The position numbers were made by a program, and so were the translations under genes. A stretch of 13,574 bases of DNA from JANQRV01 sp964533785 (GTDB lineage: Bacteria; Bacteroidota; Bacteroidia; Chitinophagales; Saprospiraceae), in contig CAZHNG010000183.1 in assembly GCA_964533785.1 (NCBI GenBank), forward strand, positions 1-13,574, in the 5' to 3' direction. The notes under the pieces were generated by a model. It saw only the letters and a list, made by a program, of their open reading frames with translations, ran no database searches and was not told the origin of the DNA. Each line of letters begins with the position of its first letter. The first letter of the stretch is position 1. Below are positions 1 to 7,460 of the stretch, piece after piece.

Positions 1-32
1 CCGCAGGAAAATAGCCTCCCGAACTATACCGT

Positions 33-1325
33 TTATTTAATGCCCGAGGCACTAGCTTCTAGCAGCCGCGTAAATTCGTATACCTCTTCAAAAGTGTTAT
101 ACAAAGGTGTAGGAGCAGCCCTAATGACATCGGGTTTACGCCAATCGGTTATAACGCCGGCAGCGGTTAGATTATCGTAAAGATCCGTTCCGCTGTTTTC
201 TATGAGAACAGATAACTGGCAGCCTCTTTGGTTTGGCTCGCCAGGGGTAATGATCTTGATCTCTTCCCGGTTGAGCGATCGCAGTAAAAATTCGAGGTAG
301 GCTGTTAAATGTTCCGATTTTTCCCGAAGTTGGAGCATTCCGGCTTCCTGAAATATCTCCAGGGTAGCTTCCAGTGCTCCCAGGGGAAGGATAGGTGCAT
401 TGCTAATGCACCAGCCATCTGCTCCGTACATGGGGTCAAATGCCTGACGCATATCGAAGCGTGTCTCGTGTTTTTGTCCCCACCAGCCGGCAAAACGGTT
501 GAGACTGTGATCGTCAGCATAGCGTTCGTGAATAAAGCAACCGGATAGATTGCCTGGTCCGGCGTTGAGGTATTTATACGTACACCATACGGCAAAATCA
601 GCACCATCATCATGCAAAGATAAGGGGATATTGCCAGCGCCGTGAGCCAAATTAAACCCAACTTTGCAACCTTTTTGATGAGCAAAAGTGGTGATTCGCT
701 TCATGTTCAACACTTGCCCAGTGTAATAATTAGGAACCCCGAGTAGGACCAAAGCAATTTCTTCTCCCTTTTCCCTCAATATTTTTTCGATTGCTTCCTC
801 TGATAAAAGGTGATTTCCCTTTTCAGGAGAAAGATAAATGATGCTTTCTTCTGGATCATATCCGTGAAAACGAAGTTGTGATTCCACTGCGTAGCGATCG
901 GAAGGAAAAGCATCGCTTTCCATGAGTATTTTATACCGCCGGGCAGTCGGCTGATAAAAAGAAATCATCATTAAATGCAGATTGACCGTCAGGGTATTCA
1001 TAATGACAACTTCATGCTTTAAGGCACCAACTATTTCTGCCATTGGTTTAGCTAATCTTTCGTGGTAGGGAATCCAGGGGTGATCCCCTTCAAAATGCCC
1101 CTTGACGGCCAAGGTTTCCCATTCTTTCATTATTCTTTCTACGAATGTTCTGGCAGATCTAGGTTGCAGGCCTAAAGAGTTGCCGTTGAAATATATTTTA
1201 GGCGTACCATCTTTTCGTTTGGGCAGTAAAAAAAGAGAGCGATAAGATGCCAGAGGGTCTTCTTGGTCTAATGCTTTTGCGAATTCCAGGCTTGTAGCTT
1301 CGTTGGGAAAAGAAAACTTTTTCAT
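33..1325 (-). CDS. kynU: Kynureninase (L-kynurenine hydrolase, PLP-dependent)
   Basis: Predicted to cleave L-kynurenine (or 3-hydroxykynurenine) to anthranilate (or 3-hydroxyanthranilate) plus alanine in the cytoplasm. The 430 aa match the normal family length. Visible family landmarks are FNGNSLGLQP (46-55), FPSD (140-143), LAHGAGN (226-232) and the PLP-lysine motif CTYKYLNAGPG, with the Schiff-base lysine at K251. D143, H228 and K251 keep the spacing of human D168, H253 and K276. The position equivalent to human D250, normally Asp in the xDLAH motif, is N225 here (codon AAT); this residue usually supports the pyridine nitrogen of PLP. The ATG at 1323-1325 gives a natural N-terminus and no better start lies upstream. 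No other kynurenine-pathway gene is adjacent; the upstream neighbour is a divergent cyclase gene. Family assignment is firm. Whether N225 lowers activity or is a clade variant cannot be decided from the sequence. Confidence 0.95.
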   Translation of the reverse strand: MKKFSFPNEATSLEFAKALDQEDPLASYRSLFLLPKRKDGTPKIYFNGNSLGLQPRSARTFVERIMKEWETLAVKGHFEGDHPWIPYHERLAKPMAEIVGALKHEVVIMNTLTVNLHLMMISFYQPTARRYKILMESDAFPSDRYAVESQLRFHGYDPEESIIYLSPEKGNHLLSEEAIEKILREKGEEIALVLLGVPNYYTGQVLNMKRITTFAHQKGCKVGFNLAHGAGNIPLSLHDDGADFAVWCTYKYLNAGPGNLSGCFIHERYADDHSLNRFAGWWGQKHETRFDMRQAFDPMYGADGWCISNAPILPLGALEATLEIFQEAGMLQLREKSEHLTAYLEFLLRSLNREEIKIITPGEPNQRGCQLSVLIENSGTDLYDNLTAAGVITDWRKPDVIRAAPTPLYNTFEEVYEFTRLLEASASGIK

Positions 1326-1348
1326 ATCAGGTATTTTTCAGATCCAAT

Positions 1349-1403
1349 AAAGTTAACTAACTTTTGGAGTTACTATTAATTATGGTGTGCAAAGTATAAC
1401 TTT
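1349..1403. promoter_or_regulatory. Two related palindromes between kynU and the cyclase gene
   Basis: The 101-bp divergent spacer holds AAAGTTA-AC-TAACTTT (1349-1364, a perfect 7-bp inverted repeat) and AAAGT-ATA-ACTTT (1391-1403, a perfect 5-bp inverted repeat). Both have AAAGT/ACTTT outer half-sites. Their centres are about 40 bp apart, close to four helical turns, as expected for paired operator sites. The first lies between the two starts and the second overlaps the candidate kynU -7 element. No regulator can be named, and in AT-rich DNA such repeats can arise by chance. Confidence 0.35.
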
Positions 1404-1421
1404 ACCCTCACAAGCAAGCAA
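1390..1421 (-). promoter_or_regulatory. Candidate kynU promoter
   Basis: Read on the minus strand, TATACTTTG (1398-1390) resembles the Bacteroidota -7 box TAnnTTTG but with one extra base. A TTG-rich stretch (TTGCTTGCTTG, 1421-1411) lies upstream, with a TTG about 20 nt from the -7 element, near the usual -33 spacing. This would give a leader of roughly 55-60 nt. The match is imperfect. Confidence 0.3.
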
Positions 1422-1426
1422 TAGGT

Positions 1427-4400
1427 TTGAAGAATTTAATACCAGATTTCATAGAGACTCAGTTTTTGGAGGGCCGATTCCAGGGAGATTTCGAGGCCCA
1501 TGTTATGTTTATTGATCTATCTGGATTTACCCCATTAACAGAAACTTTAATGCGGGAGGGAAGCAGCGGGGCCGAAGAACTCTCTTTGATCTTAAATGAG
1601 ATCTTTTCACCACTGGTAAGGGAAGTTTATTGCAGGGGAGGATTTATACCTTACTTTGCAGGAGACGCTTTTACCGGTATTTTTCCCGCAGAGGAAGAAA
1701 ATATAGACATTTATTCTGCCTTAGATGCTGCTTATTGTGTTAGTGAGCTTTTTAAGAATAAAGACTTTACCTTTCGTGGGTTTAAGATCGGGATAAAAGT
1801 AGGCATTGCCTATGGCAGGTTAAAATGGGGTATTGTAGGCCGGAAGTTCAAGTCTTTTTACTTCAGAGGGCGGCCCATTGATGATAGCACCAATGGTTTT
1901 ATAGGTTCCAAAGAACACGATATCGTGATTCATCAATCCTTTAAGGAGCGGATAAAAGCTATTGAGGAAGTTCGGTTTGAACCCGTAGATAATGATTATT
2001 ATCAAGTTTTCTTTGGAGCTTATCAACCCAAGTCCGTAACCAGTATGGTAGAGCGGTCCGATCAGGTAATGGGAAACACCGCCCAATTATTTTTACCCAC
2101 TGCAGTATTGAATTACGACCAGGAAGGGGAATTTCGGATCGTCATCTCTATTTTTATCTCTTTTGAAGGTACTACCAGTCATGATCTATTGGATCAATTT
2201 GCCAGTGTTGTGATCGATCAAATGGTAGAATATTCGGGATATTTCAAAGAAATTGAATTTGGAGATAAAGGAGGCGTCATGGTCGGCTTTTTTGGTGCTC
2301 CGGTTTCTTTTGAAAATAGTGTAAACCGCGCGCTGGAATGCGTTTCTTCCATGCGGGAGATCCTCGGTGAATTTCAGAAAATGAATCCCGTTAAATTTAA
2401 GGTGGGGATAACAAGAGGAATGGCTTACACCGGAATTGTAGGAGGGCAGGAACGGTGTCAATATGCAGTAGTCGGGAATTACGTAAACCTGGCAGCACGG
2501 TTGATGACCTATGCAGATTGGAACGAGGTACTGGTTAGTGAGAAAATGCAGGAGAGCAGAGCTTTTCGTTTTGAACACCGCGGGAACATCAAATACAAGG
2601 GTATCAAGGGTAATATTCCTACATTCCGTTTAATCGGTCCTAACTATGAGAACAGCCCCGCTTTCAGCGGTCCGATCGTCGGGCGTGGCAAAGAGTTAGA
2701 ACAACTATCGCAATTTATTGACACCATTTTTGAAGGTAAAGCCTCAGGCGTAGCTTATATTTATGGTGAAGCCGGTATAGGAAAGAGCAGACTGACCTTT
2801 GAATTAAGAAATAAAGTTGAAGCCCCAAAAAATATAAAATGGCTGTCCTGTCAGGCGGATCAAATTTTGAAAAAGCCATTCAATCCGTTCGTCAACCTGC
2901 TAAAAAATTATTTTGAACAATCTCCCAATAACCCTAAACTGGCTAATCACGATAACTTTGAACAAAAGTTTCAGCAACTGATCGAAGAACTGTACGAGAT
3001 CAATAATCCTCAATCAGAACAGATCCTGCGGGAATTGCTCCGGACGAAATCCATTTTGGCAGCACGAATTGGACTGAGTTATAAACACTCCCTTTGGGAT
3101 CAGCTGGATGAAAAGGGGCGTTATGAAAATACGATCACGGCTATTGTGTACTTGCTTTTAGCAGAATCATTAAGGCAGCCGCTGGTTGTGGAATTGGATG
3201 ACGGTCACTGGCTGGATGGGAATTCTAAAGAACTATTACACGAGTTGGTTAAACGTATGGGGAATTCTCCCATTTCGCTACTCATCACCTCGCGGTACCA
3301 GGATGATGGAAATAAACCAGTCATCATTGAAAAAAGAATCCTGGAAGGTTACGACTTGAATCATTTGGAAATCGACCTGAATACGCTGCATCCTGATTCT
3401 GTTCGGCAGTTCGCTGAAGCCAAATTAAAAGGTAAAATTAGTGAAGATTTTTTCCAACTATTATTGAGGACAACCAACAGCAATCCCTTTTATCTGGAGC
3501 AGATCCTGGAATATTTTTTAGAAAGTAATTTGTTGCAATCCGAAGATGGCTGGGACATTAAGGACAATAATATCAAGCTTTCCGACTCGATCAACTCCAT
3601 TTTGACCGCGAGGATAGACCGGCTATCATCGGTAGTAAAAGAAACGGTAAAGGCCGCCTCGGTAATTGGACGGGAATTTGAGATCCCCGTATTATCCGAG
3701 GTAATGAAAGGTCAGCAATTCTTTGGTGAAAAGGACAGCAATGTCAAAACCTTACTGAATGAACAGATCAAAGCGGCTGAAAGGGTTCAGATCTGGATGG
3801 CCAGGAATGAGTTGAGATATATCTTTCGCCATTCCTTATTGCGGGAAGCAGCTTACAGTATGCAGTTGCGCAAAAGGCTAGAGCAATTGCACCGGCTTAT
3901 TGCCGAGGCGATTGAGCGGTTGTACGCCAATAATCTTGAAGAACGATACGTTGATCTGGCTTTTCACTATGAGCAGGCAGGGGTGTTTGATAAAACCTGT
4001 GAGTATTTGCGCAAAGCGGCTGATTATGCTCGCAGTAATTACCAGGTGCAGCAGGCATTGGATTACTACGAAAAGCTATTGTCCATGCTTGGCCAACAGA
4101 AAGATAATATTGCTCATATCCAAACCTATTTGAAAAAAGGTAAGGTCTTGGAAATTATCGGGCAGTGGGATGAGAGCCAGGCTACTTACGAAAAAGCATT
4201 AGAATTAGCCAAACAAAGTCGGGACGTTGTTATGTTGGGACGCGCTAATAATAACCTTGGCCATTTACTACTTTTAAAGGGAGATTATCCGGAAGCGGGT
4301 AAATATTTGAGAAATGCCCTGGGCTTATTTGCTTCGATAGAGCAGAAGGAAGATATTATAAAGGTGTATGGACACCTGGGTAATCTGAATTTTCGACAAG

Positions 4401-5464
4401 GTCTCTACGAAGATGCAAAGTCCTATTTCGAGCAAAGTATTGACCTTTCACGCCAAATGGAGATCCAGGATATTGATGCTCTGATCATTGCTAATCTTGG
4501 CCTGACGTATATGAATCAGGGGAACTACGAAGCAGGTATAGAAACCATTCTTAGACAAATACTCTATTACGAAGAAGTATCTGATAAAGCAAACCTGGCG
4601 ACGCTGTATACCAACCTGGGCATCGTTTACCTGGAAAAAGGTGATTATGATGCAGCTTTAAAAAGTTTTGAAAAAGGGTTGGTCTTGAGTGAAGAACTGG
4701 GCAATAAACAATTGACTACCATAGCTATTGGAAGTATTGGAAGTGTTTACGAACGAAAAGGAGACTATAAGAAGGCAATGGAGCATTTTGAAAAAGATCT
4801 CGAATTGAGTAACGAATTAGGGGACAAGCAAGGTATTTCTATTGCACTGGGATTGATCGGGGAACTGCTGAGTTACCAAGGAGATTTTTACAAAGCCATT
4901 GAATTTTTGCAGAAAAATTTAATGATCAGCAAAGAGTTGGGATATAAGAAAGGCATTGCAAAGGCCGTCAATACACTCGGTGACGTATTTTATTTTATCG
5001 GTCAATACGACCGGTCGATAGAATTTTATGATCAAGCTATAAAGGTAACACGGGAAATCGGGAATAAATTGGTTTTAGGCTTTAGTTTGGCTGAAAAAGC
5101 AACCGTATTGATTGCCAAAAATGATCAAACCGGTGTAAACGCAGCGAGTGATGAAGCACTGGCTATAGCTCACGAGTTAGGCAATCCAGAACTGCTTTTT
5201 GAAACCGAATTGTTGATGGCACGAAAAGAAATTACGTTCGGAAAAAAAGAAACAGCCGTCGAACTACTAGAGCACTTGCTGGATAGATATCCAGAAAGAG
5301 ATCACCAGGCTAAAGCCTTTTACGAATTGGCTTTACTGCATCCCGAAAATAAAGCTTACAAGGAAAAAGCGCTCCGGCTGCTGAACGAACTCTACGAAAG
5401 CACACCAAAATACAGTAATAAATCTAAGATAGAAGAGCTTAATAAAGCACCCTCACCCAAATAG
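1427..5464 (+). CDS. Soluble-adenylyl-cyclase-like protein: tandem class III cyclase, STAND ATPase, TPR tail
   Basis: A 1345-aa protein without signal peptide or membrane segment, so probably a cytoplasmic cAMP (or other cyclic nucleotide) producer regulated by its ATPase/TPR part. Cyclase domain 1 (about 22-190) carries both metal aspartates, D30 in FIDLSGFTP and D80 in FAGDAF, but lacks the transition-state Asn/Arg (GRPIDDSTN, 148-156). Domain 2 (about 235-400) lacks the first metal Asp (IFISFEG) but has N354 and R358 in VVGNYVNLAARLM. Together they would form one composite site, as in mammalian sAC C1/C2; FGDKGG (278-283) and GRPIDD also resemble sAC. The usual base-recognition Lys is Y76 and the sAC Thr position is A347. 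A P-loop GEAGIGKS (447-454) and Walker B LVVELDDGHW (586-595) follow, then helical repeats and TPRs from about 850 to 1260, several spaced about 40 residues apart. The start is TTG: the frame opens after TAA at 1397 and the next ATG (M27) would cut the catalytic motif. Confidence 0.88.
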   Translation: MKNLIPDFIETQFLEGRFQGDFEAHVMFIDLSGFTPLTETLMREGSSGAEELSLILNEIFSPLVREVYCRGGFIPYFAGDAFTGIFPAEEENIDIYSALDAAYCVSELFKNKDFTFRGFKIGIKVGIAYGRLKWGIVGRKFKSFYFRGRPIDDSTNGFIGSKEHDIVIHQSFKERIKAIEEVRFEPVDNDYYQVFFGAYQPKSVTSMVERSDQVMGNTAQLFLPTAVLNYDQEGEFRIVISIFISFEGTTSHDLLDQFASVVIDQMVEYSGYFKEIEFGDKGGVMVGFFGAPVSFENSVNRALECVSSMREILGEFQKMNPVKFKVGITRGMAYTGIVGGQERCQYAVVGNYVNLAARLMTYADWNEVLVSEKMQESRAFRFEHRGNIKYKGIKGNIPTFRLIGPNYENSPAFSGPIVGRGKELEQLSQFIDTIFEGKASGVAYIYGEAGIGKSRLTFELRNKVEAPKNIKWLSCQADQILKKPFNPFVNLLKNYFEQSPNNPKLANHDNFEQKFQQLIEELYEINNPQSEQILRELLRTKSILAARIGLSYKHSLWDQLDEKGRYENTITAIVYLLLAESLRQPLVVELDDGHWLDGNSKELLHELVKRMGNSPISLLITSRYQDDGNKPVIIEKRILEGYDLNHLEIDLNTLHPDSVRQFAEAKLKGKISEDFFQLLLRTTNSNPFYLEQILEYFLESNLLQSEDGWDIKDNNIKLSDSINSILTARIDRLSSVVKETVKAASVIGREFEIPVLSEVMKGQQFFGEKDSNVKTLLNEQIKAAERVQIWMARNELRYIFRHSLLREAAYSMQLRKRLEQLHRLIAEAIERLYANNLEERYVDLAFHYEQAGVFDKTCEYLRKAADYARSNYQVQQALDYYEKLLSMLGQQKDNIAHIQTYLKKGKVLEIIGQWDESQATYEKALELAKQSRDVVMLGRANNNLGHLLLLKGDYPEAGKYLRNALGLFASIEQKEDIIKVYGHLGNLNFRQGLYEDAKSYFEQSIDLSRQMEIQDIDALIIANLGLTYMNQGNYEAGIETILRQILYYEEVSDKANLATLYTNLGIVYLEKGDYDAALKSFEKGLVLSEELGNKQLTTIAIGSIGSVYERKGDYKKAMEHFEKDLELSNELGDKQGISIALGLIGELLSYQGDFYKAIEFLQKNLMISKELGYKKGIAKAVNTLGDVFYFIGQYDRSIEFYDQAIKVTREIGNKLVLGFSLAEKATVLIAKNDQTGVNAASDEALAIAHELGNPELLFETELLMARKEITFGKKETAVELLEHLLDRYPERDHQAKAFYELALLHPENKAYKEKALRLLNELYESTPKYSNKSKIEELNKAPSPK

Positions 5465-7328
5465 TGTGAGGGATTGCTTTTAACTCTTTGAGGACTTCCT
5501 TGCTGTATTCCTTATCAATATCAGTTATTACGTATCCGATTTGCTCATTAGTTTTGAGGTATTGTCCCATAATATTGATCTCATGATCGGCCAGGATCCT
5601 ATCAATTTGTGCGATCACATTGGGCACATTGTGGTGGATATGCAGCAAGCGATGAGCTCCCAATAAAGGTGGTAACTGTACATTGGGTAGATTAACGCTA
5701 CCAAAAGTACTTCCGGAGTTGATGTATTCAATGATTTTTTTGGGAACAAAATTTCCAATGTTTTCCTGGGCCTCCATCGTGCTGCCCCCAATATGCGGGG
5801 TCAGAATGGTATTGGGCATACCCATTAATTCCGATGTAAATGGTTCGTCATTGCTCTTGGGCTCTTTAGGAAAGACATCCACGGAACAACCACGTATTTT
5901 TCCGGATTCAATGGCGGCTTTCAAAGCAGGTACGTCGACTACCTTCCCTCTTGCAAGATTGAGGAAAATAGCGCCATCCTTCATCATTCCAAATTGTTTG
6001 GCACCAAAGAAATTATTATTGGTTGAACGACCGTCAACATGCAATGTAACAATATCTACATTTTTCAATAACTCCTCCAGAGAAGAGCATTTTACGGCAT
6101 TACCAATAGCCAAACGATCCACCAGGTCGAAGAAATATACTTGCATACCTAGTGCTTCGGCAACGATCGAAAGCTGTGAGCCAATATTACCATAACCCAC
6201 AATACCTAGTTTTTTACCCCTGACCTCATATGAATTAGTAGCTGACTTTTTCCATTCGCCACTGTGCATACTCATGATCTTATCAGGTAAATTACGAGTG
6301 AGTAAGATGATCTCCGCAATGGCTAATTCCACTACCGAACGGGTATTACTGTAAGGCGCATTGAAAACAGCAACTCCGTTGCGGCAGCAGGCTTCCAGAT
6401 CTATCTGGTTGGTGCCGATGCAGAAAGCTCCTACATTGATCAGTCGTTTGGCACTTTTGATTACTTTTTCGGTAATTTGGGTCTTCGAACGGATTCCAAT
6501 AATATTAACATCTTCGATCTTTTTACAAAGCTCATCTTCTGATAGGGACGTTTTAAGGTATTCCACCTGGTAGCCCTCTGCTTCAAATATTTTTACCGCT
6601 TGTTCGTGAACGCCTTCCAGCAATAACACATTGATCCGGTTCTTCGGATAAGATAGTGATCTACTCATATTTAATTCAAATAAAATTTCGTCTAAATTAG
6701 GTGCAATATGGTCAGCATTTGCTTTTACCTTCGCACGTTCTATATTTTCCGTAAACAAATAAAATTTGTTGGCGTAACCCGCCTGCTTTATTTCAAAATC
6801 ATTGTACCCATCACCAATGACATACACCTCCCCCTCAAGGCTCAAATCCCTGATGACCCTTGGCTTTCCTCCACTTTCGGAGAGTGGAACCGTAGGGTCA
6901 AAACCAATGATGTTACCCCAATCATCATATTGAAAGACATTGGCGAAAACGTGCTCAGCCTTCAGGCCGTAGTGTAAAATAACGGGGACAATAAAATCTT
7001 TAAATCCGTTAGATACAATGTACACACTTTCTTTACGCGAAATGAGAAATTCGCGGTTCCTCCAAAAGGAATCAGATATTTCTTCTTTGAGGCGCTCAGC
7101 AAGTAAATCAATATGCTCCTTGTGTGCTTTGATCAAAGCAAGCCGCTGGTGCAGAGAAGTTCTGAAATCGATTTCTCCAGCCATTCCCTGATTAGTAATG
7201 TCACGCATACTGTTCAGAACATGATGCTTATCAGGATCATGTTCCAGAACAATCTCACAAAGTACATCCAGTGCTTCCACACGGGTAAATGTACTGTCAA
7301 AGTCGATGATGAAATAGGGCGATTTCAT
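5439..7328 (-). CDS. Bifunctional phosphoserine phosphatase-like / D-3-phosphoglycerate dehydrogenase fusion (SerB-SerA)
   Basis: A 629-aa fusion of the last and first enzymes of phosphorylated serine biosynthesis. Residues 1-215 are a HAD-IB phosphatase of the SerB type: DFDST (D9 nucleophile, D11 acid/base), SNG (106-108), K155 and GDGYND (172-177). Residues 221-629 closely resemble E. coli SerA along the whole length. They include R280 (E. coli R60), the NAD fold GYGNIG (378-383), R460, E489 and H512 (R240, E269, H292), and a C-terminal ACT domain (about 560-629). In the ACT domain H565, N567 and N585 match the E. coli serine-effector residues H344, N346 and N364, so serine feedback inhibition is likely. 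M221 (6666-6668) sits where a free-standing SerA would begin and could be an internal start. The middle enzyme, SerC, is not in the window. The phosphatase specificity is inferred from family and fusion context; the dehydrogenase is near certain. Confidence 0.92.
   Translation of the reverse strand: MKSPYFIIDFDSTFTRVEALDVLCEIVLEHDPDKHHVLNSMRDITNQGMAGEIDFRTSLHQRLALIKAHKEHIDLLAERLKEEISDSFWRNREFLISRKESVYIVSNGFKDFIVPVILHYGLKAEHVFANVFQYDDWGNIIGFDPTVPLSESGGKPRVIRDLSLEGEVYVIGDGYNDFEIKQAGYANKFYLFTENIERAKVKANADHIAPNLDEILFELNMSRSLSYPKNRINVLLLEGVHEQAVKIFEAEGYQVEYLKTSLSEDELCKKIEDVNIIGIRSKTQITEKVIKSAKRLINVGAFCIGTNQIDLEACCRNGVAVFNAPYSNTRSVVELAIAEIILLTRNLPDKIMSMHSGEWKKSATNSYEVRGKKLGIVGYGNIGSQLSIVAEALGMQVYFFDLVDRLAIGNAVKCSSLEELLKNVDIVTLHVDGRSTNNNFFGAKQFGMMKDGAIFLNLARGKVVDVPALKAAIESGKIRGCSVDVFPKEPKSNDEPFTSELMGMPNTILTPHIGGSTMEAQENIGNFVPKKIIEYINSGSTFGSVNLPNVQLPPLLGAHRLLHIHHNVPNVIAQIDRILADHEINIMGQYLKTNEQIGYVITDIDKEYSKEVLKELKAIPHTIWVRVLY
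5444..5480. terminator. Bidirectional terminator in the convergent gene overlap
   Basis: AAAGCA+CCCTCAC (5444-5456) pairs with GTGAGGG (5466-5472) and, after a 2-nt bulge (AT), with TGCTTT (5475-5480), leaving a 9-nt loop. The AAAGCA/TGCTTT arms supply T-rich tails on both strands. The hairpin spans the stop codons of the plus-strand cyclase gene (5462-5464) and lies just inside the minus-strand serBA gene (stop at 5439-5441). It can therefore terminate both transcripts while encoding the last residues of each protein. Confidence 0.75.
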
Positions 7329-7333
7329 GTCAG

Positions 7334-7341
7334 CAAAGGTA
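7334..7341 (-). promoter_or_regulatory. Candidate -7 box of the serBA gene
   Basis: On the minus strand 7341-7334 reads TACCTTTG, an exact match to TAnnTTTG. Only 5 nt separate it from the ATG, so the transcript would be leaderless or nearly so. No TTG is seen at the expected -33 distance, so this may be fortuitous. Confidence 0.25.
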
Positions 7342-7390
7342 AAATTATAGGAGAACTAAGTGAAGAAAATAATTTGATTAATTTGTGAAA

Positions 7391-7398
7391 TAATTTTG
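7391..7398 (+). promoter_or_regulatory. Candidate -7 box of the serine hydrolase gene
   Basis: TAATTTTG exactly fits TAnnTTTG and directly abuts the tandem 7-bp repeats. Transcription would start within the repeat array and leave a leader of about 55-60 nt. TTTG occurs at 7373-7376, but the 14-nt spacing is shorter than usual for a -33 element. Confidence 0.35.
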
Positions 7399-7399
7399 C

Positions 7400-7427
7400 T
7401 AGACGCTAGACGCTAGACGCTAGACGC
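7400..7427. repeat. Four tandem copies of a 7-bp repeat (TAGACGC)
   Basis: TAGACGC occurs four times without a mismatch; two further matching bases (GC) precede the array, giving GCTAGAC phasing from 7398. It is GC-richer than the AT-rich spacer around it. It lies between the divergent serBA and hydrolase genes, right after a good -7 box, so copy-number change would alter the hydrolase leader. It is too short and has no spacers, so it is not CRISPR. Confidence 0.9.
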
Positions 7428-7460
7428 CGATCCACTTTCTTTTAAAATTATTAAGTAGTT

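Noticed and set aside
275..282. GCGATCGC octamer (HIP1-like)
   Set aside because: A single copy inside kynU. HIP1 is meaningful only when abundant, and the gene content is not cyanobacterial.
1427..5464. LuxR/MalT-type STAND transcription factor
   Set aside because: P-loop and TPR parts fit, but the N-terminus is a tandem cyclase and no DNA-binding domain is visible at the C-terminus.
7398..7429. Tandem repeats as a CRISPR array
   Set aside because: Seven-bp units with no spacers and no cas genes.
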